DNA of 24,111 nt, from positions 1-24,111 of the IMG/VR virus record IMGVR_UViG_3300038360_000125; one strand, 5' to 3'. Below, in pieces: positions 1 to 7,966 of the stretch. The stretch's first letter is position 1. Each line of letters opens with the position of its first letter. Origin of the DNA: a virus. The position numbers were made by a program, and so were the translations under genes. Below the pieces are notes generated by a model. It did no database searches, was not told where the DNA came from, and saw only the letters and a program-made list of their open reading frames with translations.

Positions 1-1437
1 GCTCAAACTGCTGCTGTACGTCCTTCTAGTGACTATGCTTATTTCTACAATTTAGATTGTGATGAGTTTATGACTGGAGGCGCAGCTCAAAAGACCTATA
101 TGCTAGGTATTAGTGGTGAAAGACCTGTAGGATCTGCTGCTACTGGAGACAGTAACGATGCGATCATTAAGGGATCTTACAGTAACTATGCTGCATGTGA
201 TGCTAATTTTATTATACGTGGTGTAAACACTAGCGTTACAAATAGGAATGGCGGAACATTAGGCATGACTGAAGGAGCTGCAATTGGTGCGGCTAATAAG
301 AGTGGTGGAACATCACCTACTGTTAGAGGCATGACGATTAGAGCAGAGAACTACGGTACAAATGCTACCGAGTTCGGTGTTTTAGATGTTAATGCTTCTG
401 ATGAAGTTGGTGCTGGAACATTGCGTTATGGACTTCGTGTTCGTAGCACAGATGCTTCTAGTGTAGCAGCTCTTGATGCTGGTATTTTGCTATCAAACAC
501 ATCTACCTATGGTTTCGACTATGGTATGGATATGAATGGTGCAACTATTGGTACTGCTGATATTCGTTTGAATAACGGCGCAACATTAGCTAATGGTGCT
601 GCTGGTACGTTAACTATCACTGAAACAGCTATTGATTTAGTTGGTGCTTTAGCCGCTGATGCTCTTACGTTATCCGACGTTCTGACATTTAGCGATGGCG
701 CTACTATCGATAATACTGCAGCTGATACTTTAACACTAACTGAAACTACTGTTGCTATTGATGGAATCTTAACGGTTTCTGGAAACACAACGTTAGGTGA
801 TGCAGGCACAGATACTATAACTTTTACAGCCAAACAGGTTGGACAACTTTATAGAAACGAAACTGGCGTTGATGCTAAATCGTTAAAGATGCACAACCAT
901 GATACTGCAGCCACTATGAATAATGAGTTCAAATATGAAACCATTAATACTAGTGGTGATAACTATGGTACTTGGAATGAGTGTCATATCGCAGCAACAG
1001 GTACAGCGACTTTGCGCGCTCAAACCAATGTTGCTGTAGTTGAGTCAACATTTACTGCTACTGACACAACTTTGATTGGCTCGTACAGTCAGGTTCGTGG
1101 AGATGGAGACATAGCTGGAAACTCTTTTGTTTCTGGTATGTATAGTATTGTTGGAGCTTCTGCTGCAATGACTGCTACCCATGTAAATGCTCTGTGGTTA
1201 GATACGCATATGGCTAATACTGTTACAGGTTCTTATGAATTGTTATACATGACTGAAAATGGTGCTACTGCACTAGATCAGGTTATGTACATGAGAACTC
1301 CTGGAGCGGTTGCTTTCGCTGCATTTGATACATGTAGCGCATTTATTTCTAACTCTGTAGTAAATAGTGGTACAGAAAAGAAAATTAAAATTACTATTGA
1401 TGGCGTTGTTTATTATATCAATGCTAGAACTGGTTAA
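1..1437 (+). CDS. Beta-rich virion-associated protein of unknown function, 5' truncated by window edge
   Basis: The frame is open from base 1 with no stop, so the ATG at 70 is probably internal and the gene begins left of the window. The visible product (about 478 residues) is rich in Gly, Ala, Thr, Ser and Asn, has almost no charged stretches and reads like a repeated beta-strand protein. Two near-repeats sit roughly at residues 190-215 and 232-255 of the visible chain (GATLANGAAGTLTITETAI and GATIDNTAADTLTLTETTV). It precedes the tail genes and ends at a strong terminator, so a capsid-surface, decoration or fibre-like virion role is likely from position. No enzymatic motif was recognised. 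The major capsid protein itself is an alternative, but the repeated, low-charge composition argues against it. Confidence 0.8.
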   Translation, partial: AQTAAVRPSSDYAYFYNLDCDEFMTGGAAQKTYMLGISGERPVGSAATGDSNDAIIKGSYSNYAACDANFIIRGVNTSVTNRNGGTLGMTEGAAIGAANKSGGTSPTVRGMTIRAENYGTNATEFGVLDVNASDEVGAGTLRYGLRVRSTDASSVAALDAGILLSNTSTYGFDYGMDMNGATIGTADIRLNNGATLANGAAGTLTITETAIDLVGALAADALTLSDVLTFSDGATIDNTAADTLTLTETTVAIDGILTVSGNTTLGDAGTDTITFTAKQVGQLYRNETGVDAKSLKMHNHDTAATMNNEFKYETINTSGDNYGTWNECHIAATGTATLRAQTNVAVVESTFTATDTTLIGSYSQVRGDGDIAGNSFVSGMYSIVGASAAMTATHVNALWLDTHMANTVTGSYELLYMTENGATALDQVMYMRTPGAVAFAAFDTCSAFISNSVVNSGTEKKIKITIDGVVYYINARTG

Positions 1438-1450
1438 TTTTAATATAACC

Positions 1451-1491
1451 GAGTGCTGAATTCACTTGTGGTTTTTGGCACTCATTTTTTT
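1451..1491 (+). terminator. Rho-independent terminator after the first gene
   Basis: GAGTGC (1451-1456) pairs with GCACTC (1478-1483), extended by a T-G pair. A run of seven T (1485-1491) follows at once. It lies 13 bases past the stop of the first gene and before the ribosome-binding site of the next. Confidence 0.85.
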
Positions 1492-1511
1492 AATTTAGAG
1501 GAGATCAAATA

Positions 1512-1802
1512 ATGACAATTTCAAAAGAAGATTTACAAAAACACGCACAAGAAATCCATGTTGAATTAACTAAGGTTCTTGAGAATCTACAGAAAGTAGA
1601 ACAAGAAAGAACTGATTTGATTGTAAAGAAGAATGCAATGGTTGGTGCAATCGAAAGTACAAAGATTTTATTGGCTAAGGAAGAAGAACTTTCTAAGCCA
1701 AAAGAAGAAGCAAAGGTAGAAATACCTAATTCAATTCCACAGCAGACAGACGAAGTCAAAGAAGCTGAAGAATTGGTAGACGAAAAGGTAAAAGGGGAAT
1801 AA
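1512..1802 (+). CDS. Small charged coiled-coil phage protein
   Basis: A 96-residue protein preceded by a strong Shine-Dalgarno (GAGGAGAT). Residues 5-65 are a predicted coiled coil: Lys/Glu-rich heptads with Leu, Val and Ile spacing (ELTKVLENLQKVEQER). The segment around AMVGAIESTKILLAKEEE resembles the small coiled-coil proteins often found among phage head and tail genes. The last 30 residues are acidic and low complexity. It has no catalytic motif, signal peptide or membrane segment. It lies between two terminators (1451-1491 and 1790-1811), so it may be transcribed in a different amount from the tail genes. Its function is unknown; a virion-assembly helper is possible but unproven. Confidence 0.8.
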   Translation: MTISKEDLQKHAQEIHVELTKVLENLQKVEQERTDLIVKKNAMVGAIESTKILLAKEEELSKPKEEAKVEIPNSIPQQTDEVKEAEELVDEKVKGE

Positions 1803-1811
1803 TCCCCTTTT
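1790..1811 (+). terminator. Intrinsic terminator hairpin overlapping the stop codon
   Basis: AAAAGGGGA (1790-1798), loop ATAA, TCCCCTTTT (1803-1811) is a perfect 9-bp stem whose 3' arm ends in four T. The loop contains the TAA stop of the coiled-coil gene. The short T tract suggests partial rather than complete termination, leaving some read-through into the tail genes. Confidence 0.65.
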
Positions 1812-1831
1812 CATAATAAAGGAGAGAAGCA

Positions 1832-2092
1832 ATGGCTTATTCAGTAAGTAGTTTGAGTAGAATATCATCTAGTGCAAATGGTACAGCACCAATACATTGG
1901 TCGTATTATAGTGCTACTGATTCTTTAGCAACTATAGTTACATCTGCTTATTTCAATGATGCAATTGTTGATCTAACTAATGGTGTTGGTAAATTTAAAA
2001 TTAGCGATGTTTTACATATCGAAGGTAGTGATGATCGCGGTAAATATTATGTTACTGCTGTAACTACAAATGTAACCGTAGCAGCATATTAA
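1832..2092 (+). CDS. Small virion-type protein, short paralogue of the next gene
   Basis: An 86-residue protein with ribosome-binding site AAAGGAGAG. It starts MAYSVSSLSRISSSANGTAP and contains the pattern W-S-Y, D-S-L-A-T, Y-F-N-D-A, then F-K-I-S-D-V-L-H-I-E-G-S-D. This layout (short serine-rich start, YFNDA block, then a beta hairpin announcing a quantity that is shown or made by the gene) recurs in small phage structural proteins near capsid and tail genes. About half of its residues match the first 85 residues of the following gene, so the pair is a tandem duplication. It lacks the C-terminal 100 residues of its neighbour. A capsid-surface or head-fibre role is inferred from position only. 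Confidence 0.75.
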   Translation: MAYSVSSLSRISSSANGTAPIHWSYYSATDSLATIVTSAYFNDAIVDLTNGVGKFKISDVLHIEGSDDRGKYYVTAVTTNVTVAAY

Positions 2093-2106
2093 TTTAGGAG
2101 AATAAA

Positions 2107-2667
2107 ATGGCTTATTCAGTAAGTAAATTAAGCAGAGTTAGTTCAACAGCTAATTCAACGGCAGATATATTATGGTCGTATAGAGCTACAGATGAATCAT
2201 TGGCATCAATGAAGGCATCTGGTTATTTTAATAATGCAATGGAAGATCTAACTAATGGTAGAGGCCGTTTTAAAAGTGGTGACATTATCTATTTAGAAGG
2301 TAGTGATGGACCTGCAATAGTTCGTATAACATCAGTAGCATCTAGTGTAACTGTAGAGGATTACATTAATGGTAATTCCATCAAAGACTCTTCTATTAGT
2401 TTAGAGCATTTAGATACAGCAATGACACCGAGTCATATTGTTAAGTTTGCTGGAGTTTTTATCACTACAGGTGGAAATGCAGTTGAAGATAAAGAAATTG
2501 TTGGTGTTGTAGCTAATGATATTGTTCACGTTCAGTTGAAAGATAGTACAGCAGGAGCTTCTATCGAAAGAGTTTCAGCTGCACTTAATAAAATTACAGT
2601 TGTTTACAGCGTTGATCCAGAAAATTTAACAACTGTGTATTACACAATATTTAGAGCTGCAGCTTAA
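2107..2667 (+). CDS. Virion-type protein, long paralogue with extra C-terminal domain
   Basis: A 186-residue protein with Shine-Dalgarno TTAGGAG. Residues 1-85 repeat the preceding gene (MAYSVSKLSRVSSTANSTAD, then YFNNA and GDIIYLEGSD). A linker, YINGNSIKDSSISLEHLD, leads to a second beta-rich domain at about 105-186 that ends in hydrophobic strands. The linker form N-G-x-S-I-x-D-x-S-I-x-x-x-H-L-D is common where phage fibre or decoration proteins join an anchoring domain to a trimerising or receptor-facing part (family knowledge). Its position just before the tail tube genes suggests a surface virion component. Function unknown. Confidence 0.75.
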   Translation: MAYSVSKLSRVSSTANSTADILWSYRATDESLASMKASGYFNNAMEDLTNGRGRFKSGDIIYLEGSDGPAIVRITSVASSVTVEDYINGNSIKDSSISLEHLDTAMTPSHIVKFAGVFITTGGNAVEDKEIVGVVANDIVHVQLKDSTAGASIERVSAALNKITVVYSVDPENLTTVYYTIFRAAA

Positions 2668-2682
2668 TATAAGGGGTGATAT

Positions 2683-3264
2683 ATGGCTGCTTATACAAAA
2701 GTACAGATAATTGCTAATGCTATTGCATTGCTTGGTAAAGGTCCGATTGCTACGATTTCTAGCGGTGGTGATTTTGCTTCTTTTGCAGAAAACATGTACG
2801 ATTTAACGATCTCCTCCGTGTTAGCAAAAGGTAATTGGAGATTTGCCACCGCTATTGTTGCATTATCTCAATTAGTAGCAGAACCACCGGTTGATGATTG
2901 GCAATATGCTTATCAATTACCGGCAACATATTTAGCTTTGGTTAGATTATATCCAGATAGTAGGCAATTTCAAATATATGAAAACAAACTTATGTATGCT
3001 AATTTTAATAGTGCTTCTATTGAGTATAGATTTCTGCCTGATGCTTCTAGGTTTCCCCCACACTTTGTTGAGTTTTTCACATATTATTTAGCTTCTGTAA
3101 TAGCTTTAACCGGTGGTTTAACTGGCGACATAGTTACGCGATTAGAGAATAAAGCTGATAAAGCTTTAGGTAGTGCTTTAGCTACTGAAGGTGCATCTAA
3201 TCCTAATTATGCAATAAGAGGTGTACCGTATATTCATGTGCGTGGTGCAATAGGAGGTAAGTAA
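2683..3264 (+). CDS. Tail tubular protein A (T7 gp11-like)
   Basis: A 193-residue protein, close to the 196 of T7 gp11. It starts with the typical helical segment of this family (TKVQIIANAIALLGKGPI) followed by a D-L-T-I-S-S-V-L-A-K-G-N-W-R-F-A block, where new-tail-subunit proteins carry a conserved W-x-F/W-A motif. Then comes the W-x-Y-A-Y-Q-L-P-A block (residues about 73-81), which is diagnostic of tail tubular A/gatekeeper proteins. Known role: a ring between portal and nozzle that completes the short tail. It is followed directly by the nozzle gene with a one-base TAATG overlap, matching the T7 11-12 gene order. Ribosome-binding site AAGGGGTG. Confidence 0.88.
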   Translation: MAAYTKVQIIANAIALLGKGPIATISSGGDFASFAENMYDLTISSVLAKGNWRFATAIVALSQLVAEPPVDDWQYAYQLPATYLALVRLYPDSRQFQIYENKLMYANFNSASIEYRFLPDASRFPPHFVEFFTYYLASVIALTGGLTGDIVTRLENKADKALGSALATEGASNPNYAIRGVPYIHVRGAIGGK

Positions 3265-5210
3265 TGCCGAATATGATGCACTTACAATCAAACTTCACTC
3301 TTGGTGAGATAGATGAACGCTTACATGCTAGAGTTGATCTTGATATCTTAGGTAAAGGTGCTAAACGTGCGCGCAATGTTGTTGTATTACCTCAAGGTGG
3401 AGTTAGACGTAGATTCGGTACTAAATATACAGCAACCTTAGCAATAGCTACAGCAGCATCAGAATCACGCTTATTTATGTTTGAGTTTGAAGATGAAACA
3501 GAATACCTGTTACTTTTTGAACACTTAAGTCTTAAAATATACCATGATGACGCATTAGTATCTACAGAAGTTAGTCCTTATACTGCTGCTCAACTTCCAA
3601 GTATTAAATTTACTCAGGGCTCAAATAATTTTGTTACTGTTCACCCTGATGTAGAACCATATGTTTTAGAACGAGTTACAGCACATACTTCATGGTCTTA
3701 TGCAGCCATAGCATTTACATGGATGCCAACTAATGATTTTAATATGGATTATGATGCACTTACGTTTACACCAAGCGGAACTACTGGAACTATTACATTA
3801 ACAGCTTCAGGTGGAACATCATTAACTGCTGATCATGTTGGAGGGTTGTTCTTTGGTAATGAAGGAACACTAAGAATCACAAGTGTTAATGTTGGTGCGC
3901 AAACGTGTGTTGGAGATACTATAACAGATTTTGCTGATACAAGTGCAATATCTGGTAAACATGCAGTTCTTAAAGAACCTGTATGGTCTGCTACACATGG
4001 TTATCCAAGGTGTGCAACATTCTTTCAAGATAGATTATGTTATGGTGGCAGTGCTGCATTACCACAAGGCGTATGGATGTCAAAGATCAATGATTATGTT
4101 GATTTCAATGATGGTGAAACAGAGGTTCTTGCTATAAATTCAATTGGTGTGTTTATAAATACAGATAATGCTAATGTTGTTGAGGATATGATTGCAGAAA
4201 AAGCTTTTATGGTATTTACTAGTACCGGCCTTGTTGCAACACCAATGCTTAATAATTCTCCTATAACTCCTACAAATATAGTATTTAACTTACAAAACAG
4301 TAATGGAATCGGTGGAGCGCGACCCGCATTATTTGATAATAAGGTTATTTATCTTGATAAAGGCGGAAAGGTTCTTTGGGGTTGTTCATTTGATGTGCAA
4401 TTAGGTGGAACAACAAGTAGTGATCTAAGTTTGTTTTCTCAATCATTGTTAGATGATCCTTTAGATATGGCGGTATATAAAAACCCATCAATCGATAATG
4501 GTTTATATCTAATTTTGGTTAATGATAATGGGACATTGGCTATTTTACAATCAATTGCTGAACAGAATGTACTTGGTTGGACATTATGTACTACTGATGG
4601 TGAGTTTAGACATATAGCAACCTCAAGAGACATTGTTTATTTTATTGTTGAACGTGAGATTGATGGTAATACAGTTTTTTATATTGAGAAATTAGATTTT
4701 AGTTTGTATATGGATGCAACAAGCGTACAAGATTTAGGTGCGCCTGGTACTGCTGTTAGTGGATTAGATCATTTAGAAGGTGAAGAAGTTCATGTAATAG
4801 GCGATGGTAAGTTACAAAATGGTCATTCAAACCCAAAAACTGTAGCTAGTGGAGCTATAACCTTAGACAACGCTGCTACTGATGTTGAGATAGGTTTGAT
4901 TTATGATCCTTCGGTTATTCCATTACCAGTAAGTATTGCAACACAAAATGGAAATGATCTATATTTAGCAAAAAGAATAAAGACTTTTTGGGTAGATTAT
5001 TATCAAACATTAGGCATTTATGTTAACGATCAATTAATACCATTTATAAAACTGGATGTGAGTCAATTTGATACAGCACCAACACCTGTAACTAATTTTT
5101 CAGAAGTAACCCCGATGGTTGGCTGGGATCCAAGGGCAGAAGTAGAAATAACGCAAAAAGATCCGTACCCTATGATACTTAGGGGTGTTGGTCAAGAATT
5201 GGAGATTTAA
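3264..5210 (+). CDS. Tail nozzle / tail tubular protein B-like (T7 gp12 position)
   Basis: A 648-residue protein whose ATG overlaps the preceding stop (TAATG). The N terminus holds the family signature: Q-S-N-F-T-L-G-E-I-D-E-R-L-H-A-R-V-D-L (residues 8-26), then R-N-V-V-V-L-P-Q-G-G-V-R-R-R-F-G-T (about 37-53). These two blocks mark a large family of short-tail nozzle/stabilisation proteins. The remainder is beta-rich, with F-Q-D-R-L-C-Y-G-G (about 254-262) and W-M-S-K-I-N-D-Y-V-D-F-N-D (about 271-283), also typical of the family. The protein should form the distal tail tube that closes the virion and docks the fibres. It is shorter than T7 gp12 (794). The family call is confident; strict homology to T7 gp12 is less certain. 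Confidence 0.85.
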   Translation: MPNMMHLQSNFTLGEIDERLHARVDLDILGKGAKRARNVVVLPQGGVRRRFGTKYTATLAIATAASESRLFMFEFEDETEYLLLFEHLSLKIYHDDALVSTEVSPYTAAQLPSIKFTQGSNNFVTVHPDVEPYVLERVTAHTSWSYAAIAFTWMPTNDFNMDYDALTFTPSGTTGTITLTASGGTSLTADHVGGLFFGNEGTLRITSVNVGAQTCVGDTITDFADTSAISGKHAVLKEPVWSATHGYPRCATFFQDRLCYGGSAALPQGVWMSKINDYVDFNDGETEVLAINSIGVFINTDNANVVEDMIAEKAFMVFTSTGLVATPMLNNSPITPTNIVFNLQNSNGIGGARPALFDNKVIYLDKGGKVLWGCSFDVQLGGTTSSDLSLFSQSLLDDPLDMAVYKNPSIDNGLYLILVNDNGTLAILQSIAEQNVLGWTLCTTDGEFRHIATSRDIVYFIVEREIDGNTVFYIEKLDFSLYMDATSVQDLGAPGTAVSGLDHLEGEEVHVIGDGKLQNGHSNPKTVASGAITLDNAATDVEIGLIYDPSVIPLPVSIATQNGNDLYLAKRIKTFWVDYYQTLGIYVNDQLIPFIKLDVSQFDTAPTPVTNFSEVTPMVGWDPRAEVEITQKDPYPMILRGVGQELEI

Positions 5211-5212
5211 CA

Positions 5213-5686
5213 ATGGCATCAACTTATGGTAGTAATTTTAATCAAAATAAAAGACAGATACAAAATCCTAGAATGACGCAGATAGGTGCTGGTGTTCAAG
5301 CTGGAACATCATTGCTTGATATGTTTGCTCAAGCTAGTTCTGCTAAACAACAAGAAAGATTACTTGATCTGCAACAGGGTCAGGAAGAAATACAGAGCGA
5401 ACAGCAGGGTATTGCAAGAGCAAGACAGGTTAGACAGGTAACTGCTCAAGCGACAGCTCAAGCAGCTGCTAGTGGCGTTAGTGTGGCATCTGCATCAGTA
5501 CAAGCTGTTAACCGATCATCTTTCGATGCTTTCCAGCAAGATAATGATATTGAAGCACTTAATATATCGCTTAGCAAGGCTAGAACAGCAGCACAAAAAT
5601 CTATGATAGAACAAAAAGAATATTCTGGAATGTTCGGAGATTTTTTAAGCATTGCTGGATCAATAGCTATGATTGCTATGTTATAA
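5213..5686 (+). CDS. Internal virion protein (T7 gp14-like ejectosome component)
   Basis: A 157-residue protein rich in Gln, Ala and Ser. A long helix at about 40-140 (QQERLLDLQQGQEEIQSEQQ) leads into the block T-A-Q-A-A-A-S-G-V-S-V-A-S-A-S-V. This A-x-x-G-V-x-x-x-S-A-S-x-x-x-V pattern is typical of gp14-type internal virion proteins, where the helical part is thought to build the outer-membrane channel during DNA ejection. A short hydrophobic C terminus (FLSIAGSIAMIAML) could insert into membrane. T7 gp14 is 196 residues, so this copy is compact. It is followed by gp15- and gp16-like genes in the T7 order. Shine-Dalgarno TTGGAG lies 8 bases before ATG. Confidence 0.8.
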   Translation: MASTYGSNFNQNKRQIQNPRMTQIGAGVQAGTSLLDMFAQASSAKQQERLLDLQQGQEEIQSEQQGIARARQVRQVTAQATAQAAASGVSVASASVQAVNRSSFDAFQQDNDIEALNISLSKARTAAQKSMIEQKEYSGMFGDFLSIAGSIAMIAML

Positions 5687-5701
5687 ACGAAGGAATTTAA
5701 G

Positions 5702-7966
5702 ATGGCAGATTTACCACAGACAAAACGACAAGTAATGGCAGCATCTTTTCAGGCACCTGATGTTCAGTCTGCAACATTATCAGCAGTTGATAGATTATCA
5801 AGGTTTGCAAATAGAACAGTTGCTCAAGTAGGACAAGCTAGAAAACAAGAATTAGCTGGGGAAATGGCACAGGCTACAGTTACGCTTAGTCAAAACAATA
5901 CACGTATATTAAATCAGATTGCAGATGATCCTAGTCCAGATTCAGGTAAGAATTATGATAAACTTTTTGGTGCTTCTGTTACAGGTCAACGTAAGACAAT
6001 CTCAAAAGATAACTTAGATAAGTTTGATGCACTTACTTCTGAATATGCAAGACGCGGACAAAATGTTACTTATGGTTTAGCTAGAAAGTCATCACAAAAC
6101 ATATTACAAGAAAACTTTCTTGAGGCATACAACACCAGATTTAAAGATGCAAAGATATCATCAAGACAAGGTGAGGTTGTAACCACTAAAACAGGTAAGC
6201 CAGTATTAGACAAAGATGGTAATCCAGTACCAATGAGTGCAAAACCAGTTAGTGATTTAAACCAAATGATCCAAGATGCTGTTAGTAGTAATCTTATATC
6301 TGGTAGTTATGGTGCTAACTTATACAAATCAACCCATGATGAAGTTGAACAACAAACATATCTAGGGCAGTTTGATAAAGTATTACAAGGCGGTGATTTA
6401 GAAAAGACAGCAAAGTTCATTCAGTCATTAAATGATAATAAGAAAATTGATCCACAACTCAAAGCATCATTAATACCGCAGTTCAAGAAAATGGAAGCAG
6501 ATGCTTTAACTGGTGCTGGTATAACCTTGTCGAATCTTAAAGAAGATGTAAAAGGTGTTAATGAGCAAATACGTGATGGTGATGTAAACATAAACGATCC
6601 TAAAACTTCACAATTACTTGATAGATTACAAATAGCAGGTAGTAAGAGCGTTCAGACAACTAAGAATCAGTTTGCTATATCTCAACAGTTCCATGATATG
6701 TCACAACTTGCATGGTCGTTAACCCCACAGCAAATGGAACAAAAGATACAAGAATTAGACAAAAAAACAGATAATCCACAACAGGCATTTATTCAATCTC
6801 AAGTTAAAACCCAAATGATGCAGTTTATGAATAAACGACATAACATGTTGTTTGGTAAAAATTCTGATCCAAGAGCTGCGGTTAATGAAAGCCCTACTGT
6901 AATAAATGCTGTTAAAGCTAGAAAAGTAGCTGCATTTAACGAAGATGGAGAAAAGAGTCAGGGTACTAATATACCAGATATAAGTATAACAAAAGCAGCA
7001 TTAACCGCACAAAGAGCAATGAATGTACCAGCAGATCAAACAAGAGTTTTTACAAACTCACAAATTGAATCAATTAGAGGTGATATTAATAATCTAGTAG
7101 ATGAACAAGGTAGACCAGATATTGATTCAAGATTGAATTATGTATCTAATCTTTATAATTCACTACCACAATATACTGATAAGATTAATCGTGAACTTTC
7201 GCTCAAGAATGTTGGTGAGGGATTGATGGATTTAGCTAACTTACCAGAATCTTCTGCTAAATATGCTAAGTATGCTTATATGGGATTATCTAATGCAAAA
7301 GAACTAAAATCAGAAAAAGGTTTAGGTAAGAACGAATCATACAATGCATTCTTTAAACAAGCAAAATCAACATTAGCACCATTAGATAAAACAATTGATC
7401 CAACGCAAATAGAGTTTAAAAACAATCTTGCGAGCAGGGTTGCTCTAGTTGGTATGGCGTTACATCAATCAGGAGTTCATAGTGCATTAGCTATTAGTGA
7501 TGCAACTAAATTAGCTTATAAAACACTATATGCAAATAAATATTCAGTAATAGATAAACAAGCGCGTGTTCCTATAGAGGTTCCAGTTGATACTGCTAAA
7601 ACAGCAATGAAAGCAATGGAAAAACATATACCTAATACAGAATTTAACAGGCTGGGAACATACAAATTAGATACAAAAGAAATTGCTGATGAAGATAAGA
7701 AGCAAGATGAAAATACAATAAGAGCTGGTTATTGGAAAACAATAACTGGTGATAAAGGTTTGTATTGGACTACATTGTTGCCTAATAACAGAGAGATAAT
7801 TCCAACTATTAAAGGAACAAACAAGCGTTATGAAATTAGATGGGATGATCTCAGTGATCCGTCTAGTGATGTTAATAAAACTATGGCTGTATATACAGCA
7901 GGATCTAATTTTAAATTACTTCATAAGTCACTTTCTGAAATAACAAAAGAAAAAGGACTTATCTAA
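5702..7966 (+). CDS. Internal virion protein (T7 gp15-like ejectosome component)
   Basis: A 754-residue protein, nearly the length of T7 gp15 (747). It is almost wholly alpha-helical, Lys/Gln/Asp-rich and soluble looking, with no membrane segment. The N terminus carries V-D-R-L-S-R-F-A-N-R-T-V (about 28-39), a feature seen in many gp15-like proteins. In T7 this protein lies inside the capsid and with gp14 and gp16 forms the trans-envelope conduit for genome entry. The call rests on size, helical character and position between gp14-like and gp16-like genes; no single diagnostic motif was seen. The stop overlaps the next ATG (TAATG), so translation is probably coupled. Confidence 0.75.
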   Translation: MADLPQTKRQVMAASFQAPDVQSATLSAVDRLSRFANRTVAQVGQARKQELAGEMAQATVTLSQNNTRILNQIADDPSPDSGKNYDKLFGASVTGQRKTISKDNLDKFDALTSEYARRGQNVTYGLARKSSQNILQENFLEAYNTRFKDAKISSRQGEVVTTKTGKPVLDKDGNPVPMSAKPVSDLNQMIQDAVSSNLISGSYGANLYKSTHDEVEQQTYLGQFDKVLQGGDLEKTAKFIQSLNDNKKIDPQLKASLIPQFKKMEADALTGAGITLSNLKEDVKGVNEQIRDGDVNINDPKTSQLLDRLQIAGSKSVQTTKNQFAISQQFHDMSQLAWSLTPQQMEQKIQELDKKTDNPQQAFIQSQVKTQMMQFMNKRHNMLFGKNSDPRAAVNESPTVINAVKARKVAAFNEDGEKSQGTNIPDISITKAALTAQRAMNVPADQTRVFTNSQIESIRGDINNLVDEQGRPDIDSRLNYVSNLYNSLPQYTDKINRELSLKNVGEGLMDLANLPESSAKYAKYAYMGLSNAKELKSEKGLGKNESYNAFFKQAKSTLAPLDKTIDPTQIEFKNNLASRVALVGMALHQSGVHSALAISDATKLAYKTLYANKYSVIDKQARVPIEVPVDTAKTAMKAMEKHIPNTEFNRLGTYKLDTKEIADEDKKQDENTIRAGYWKTITGDKGLYWTTLLPNNREIIPTIKGTNKRYEIRWDDLSDPSSDVNKTMAVYTAGSNFKLLHKSLSEITKEKGLI

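Noticed and set aside
519-833. 104-codon reverse frame opposite the first gene
   Set aside because: Shadow of a repetitive Ala/Thr-rich gene, without ribosome-binding site or promoter.
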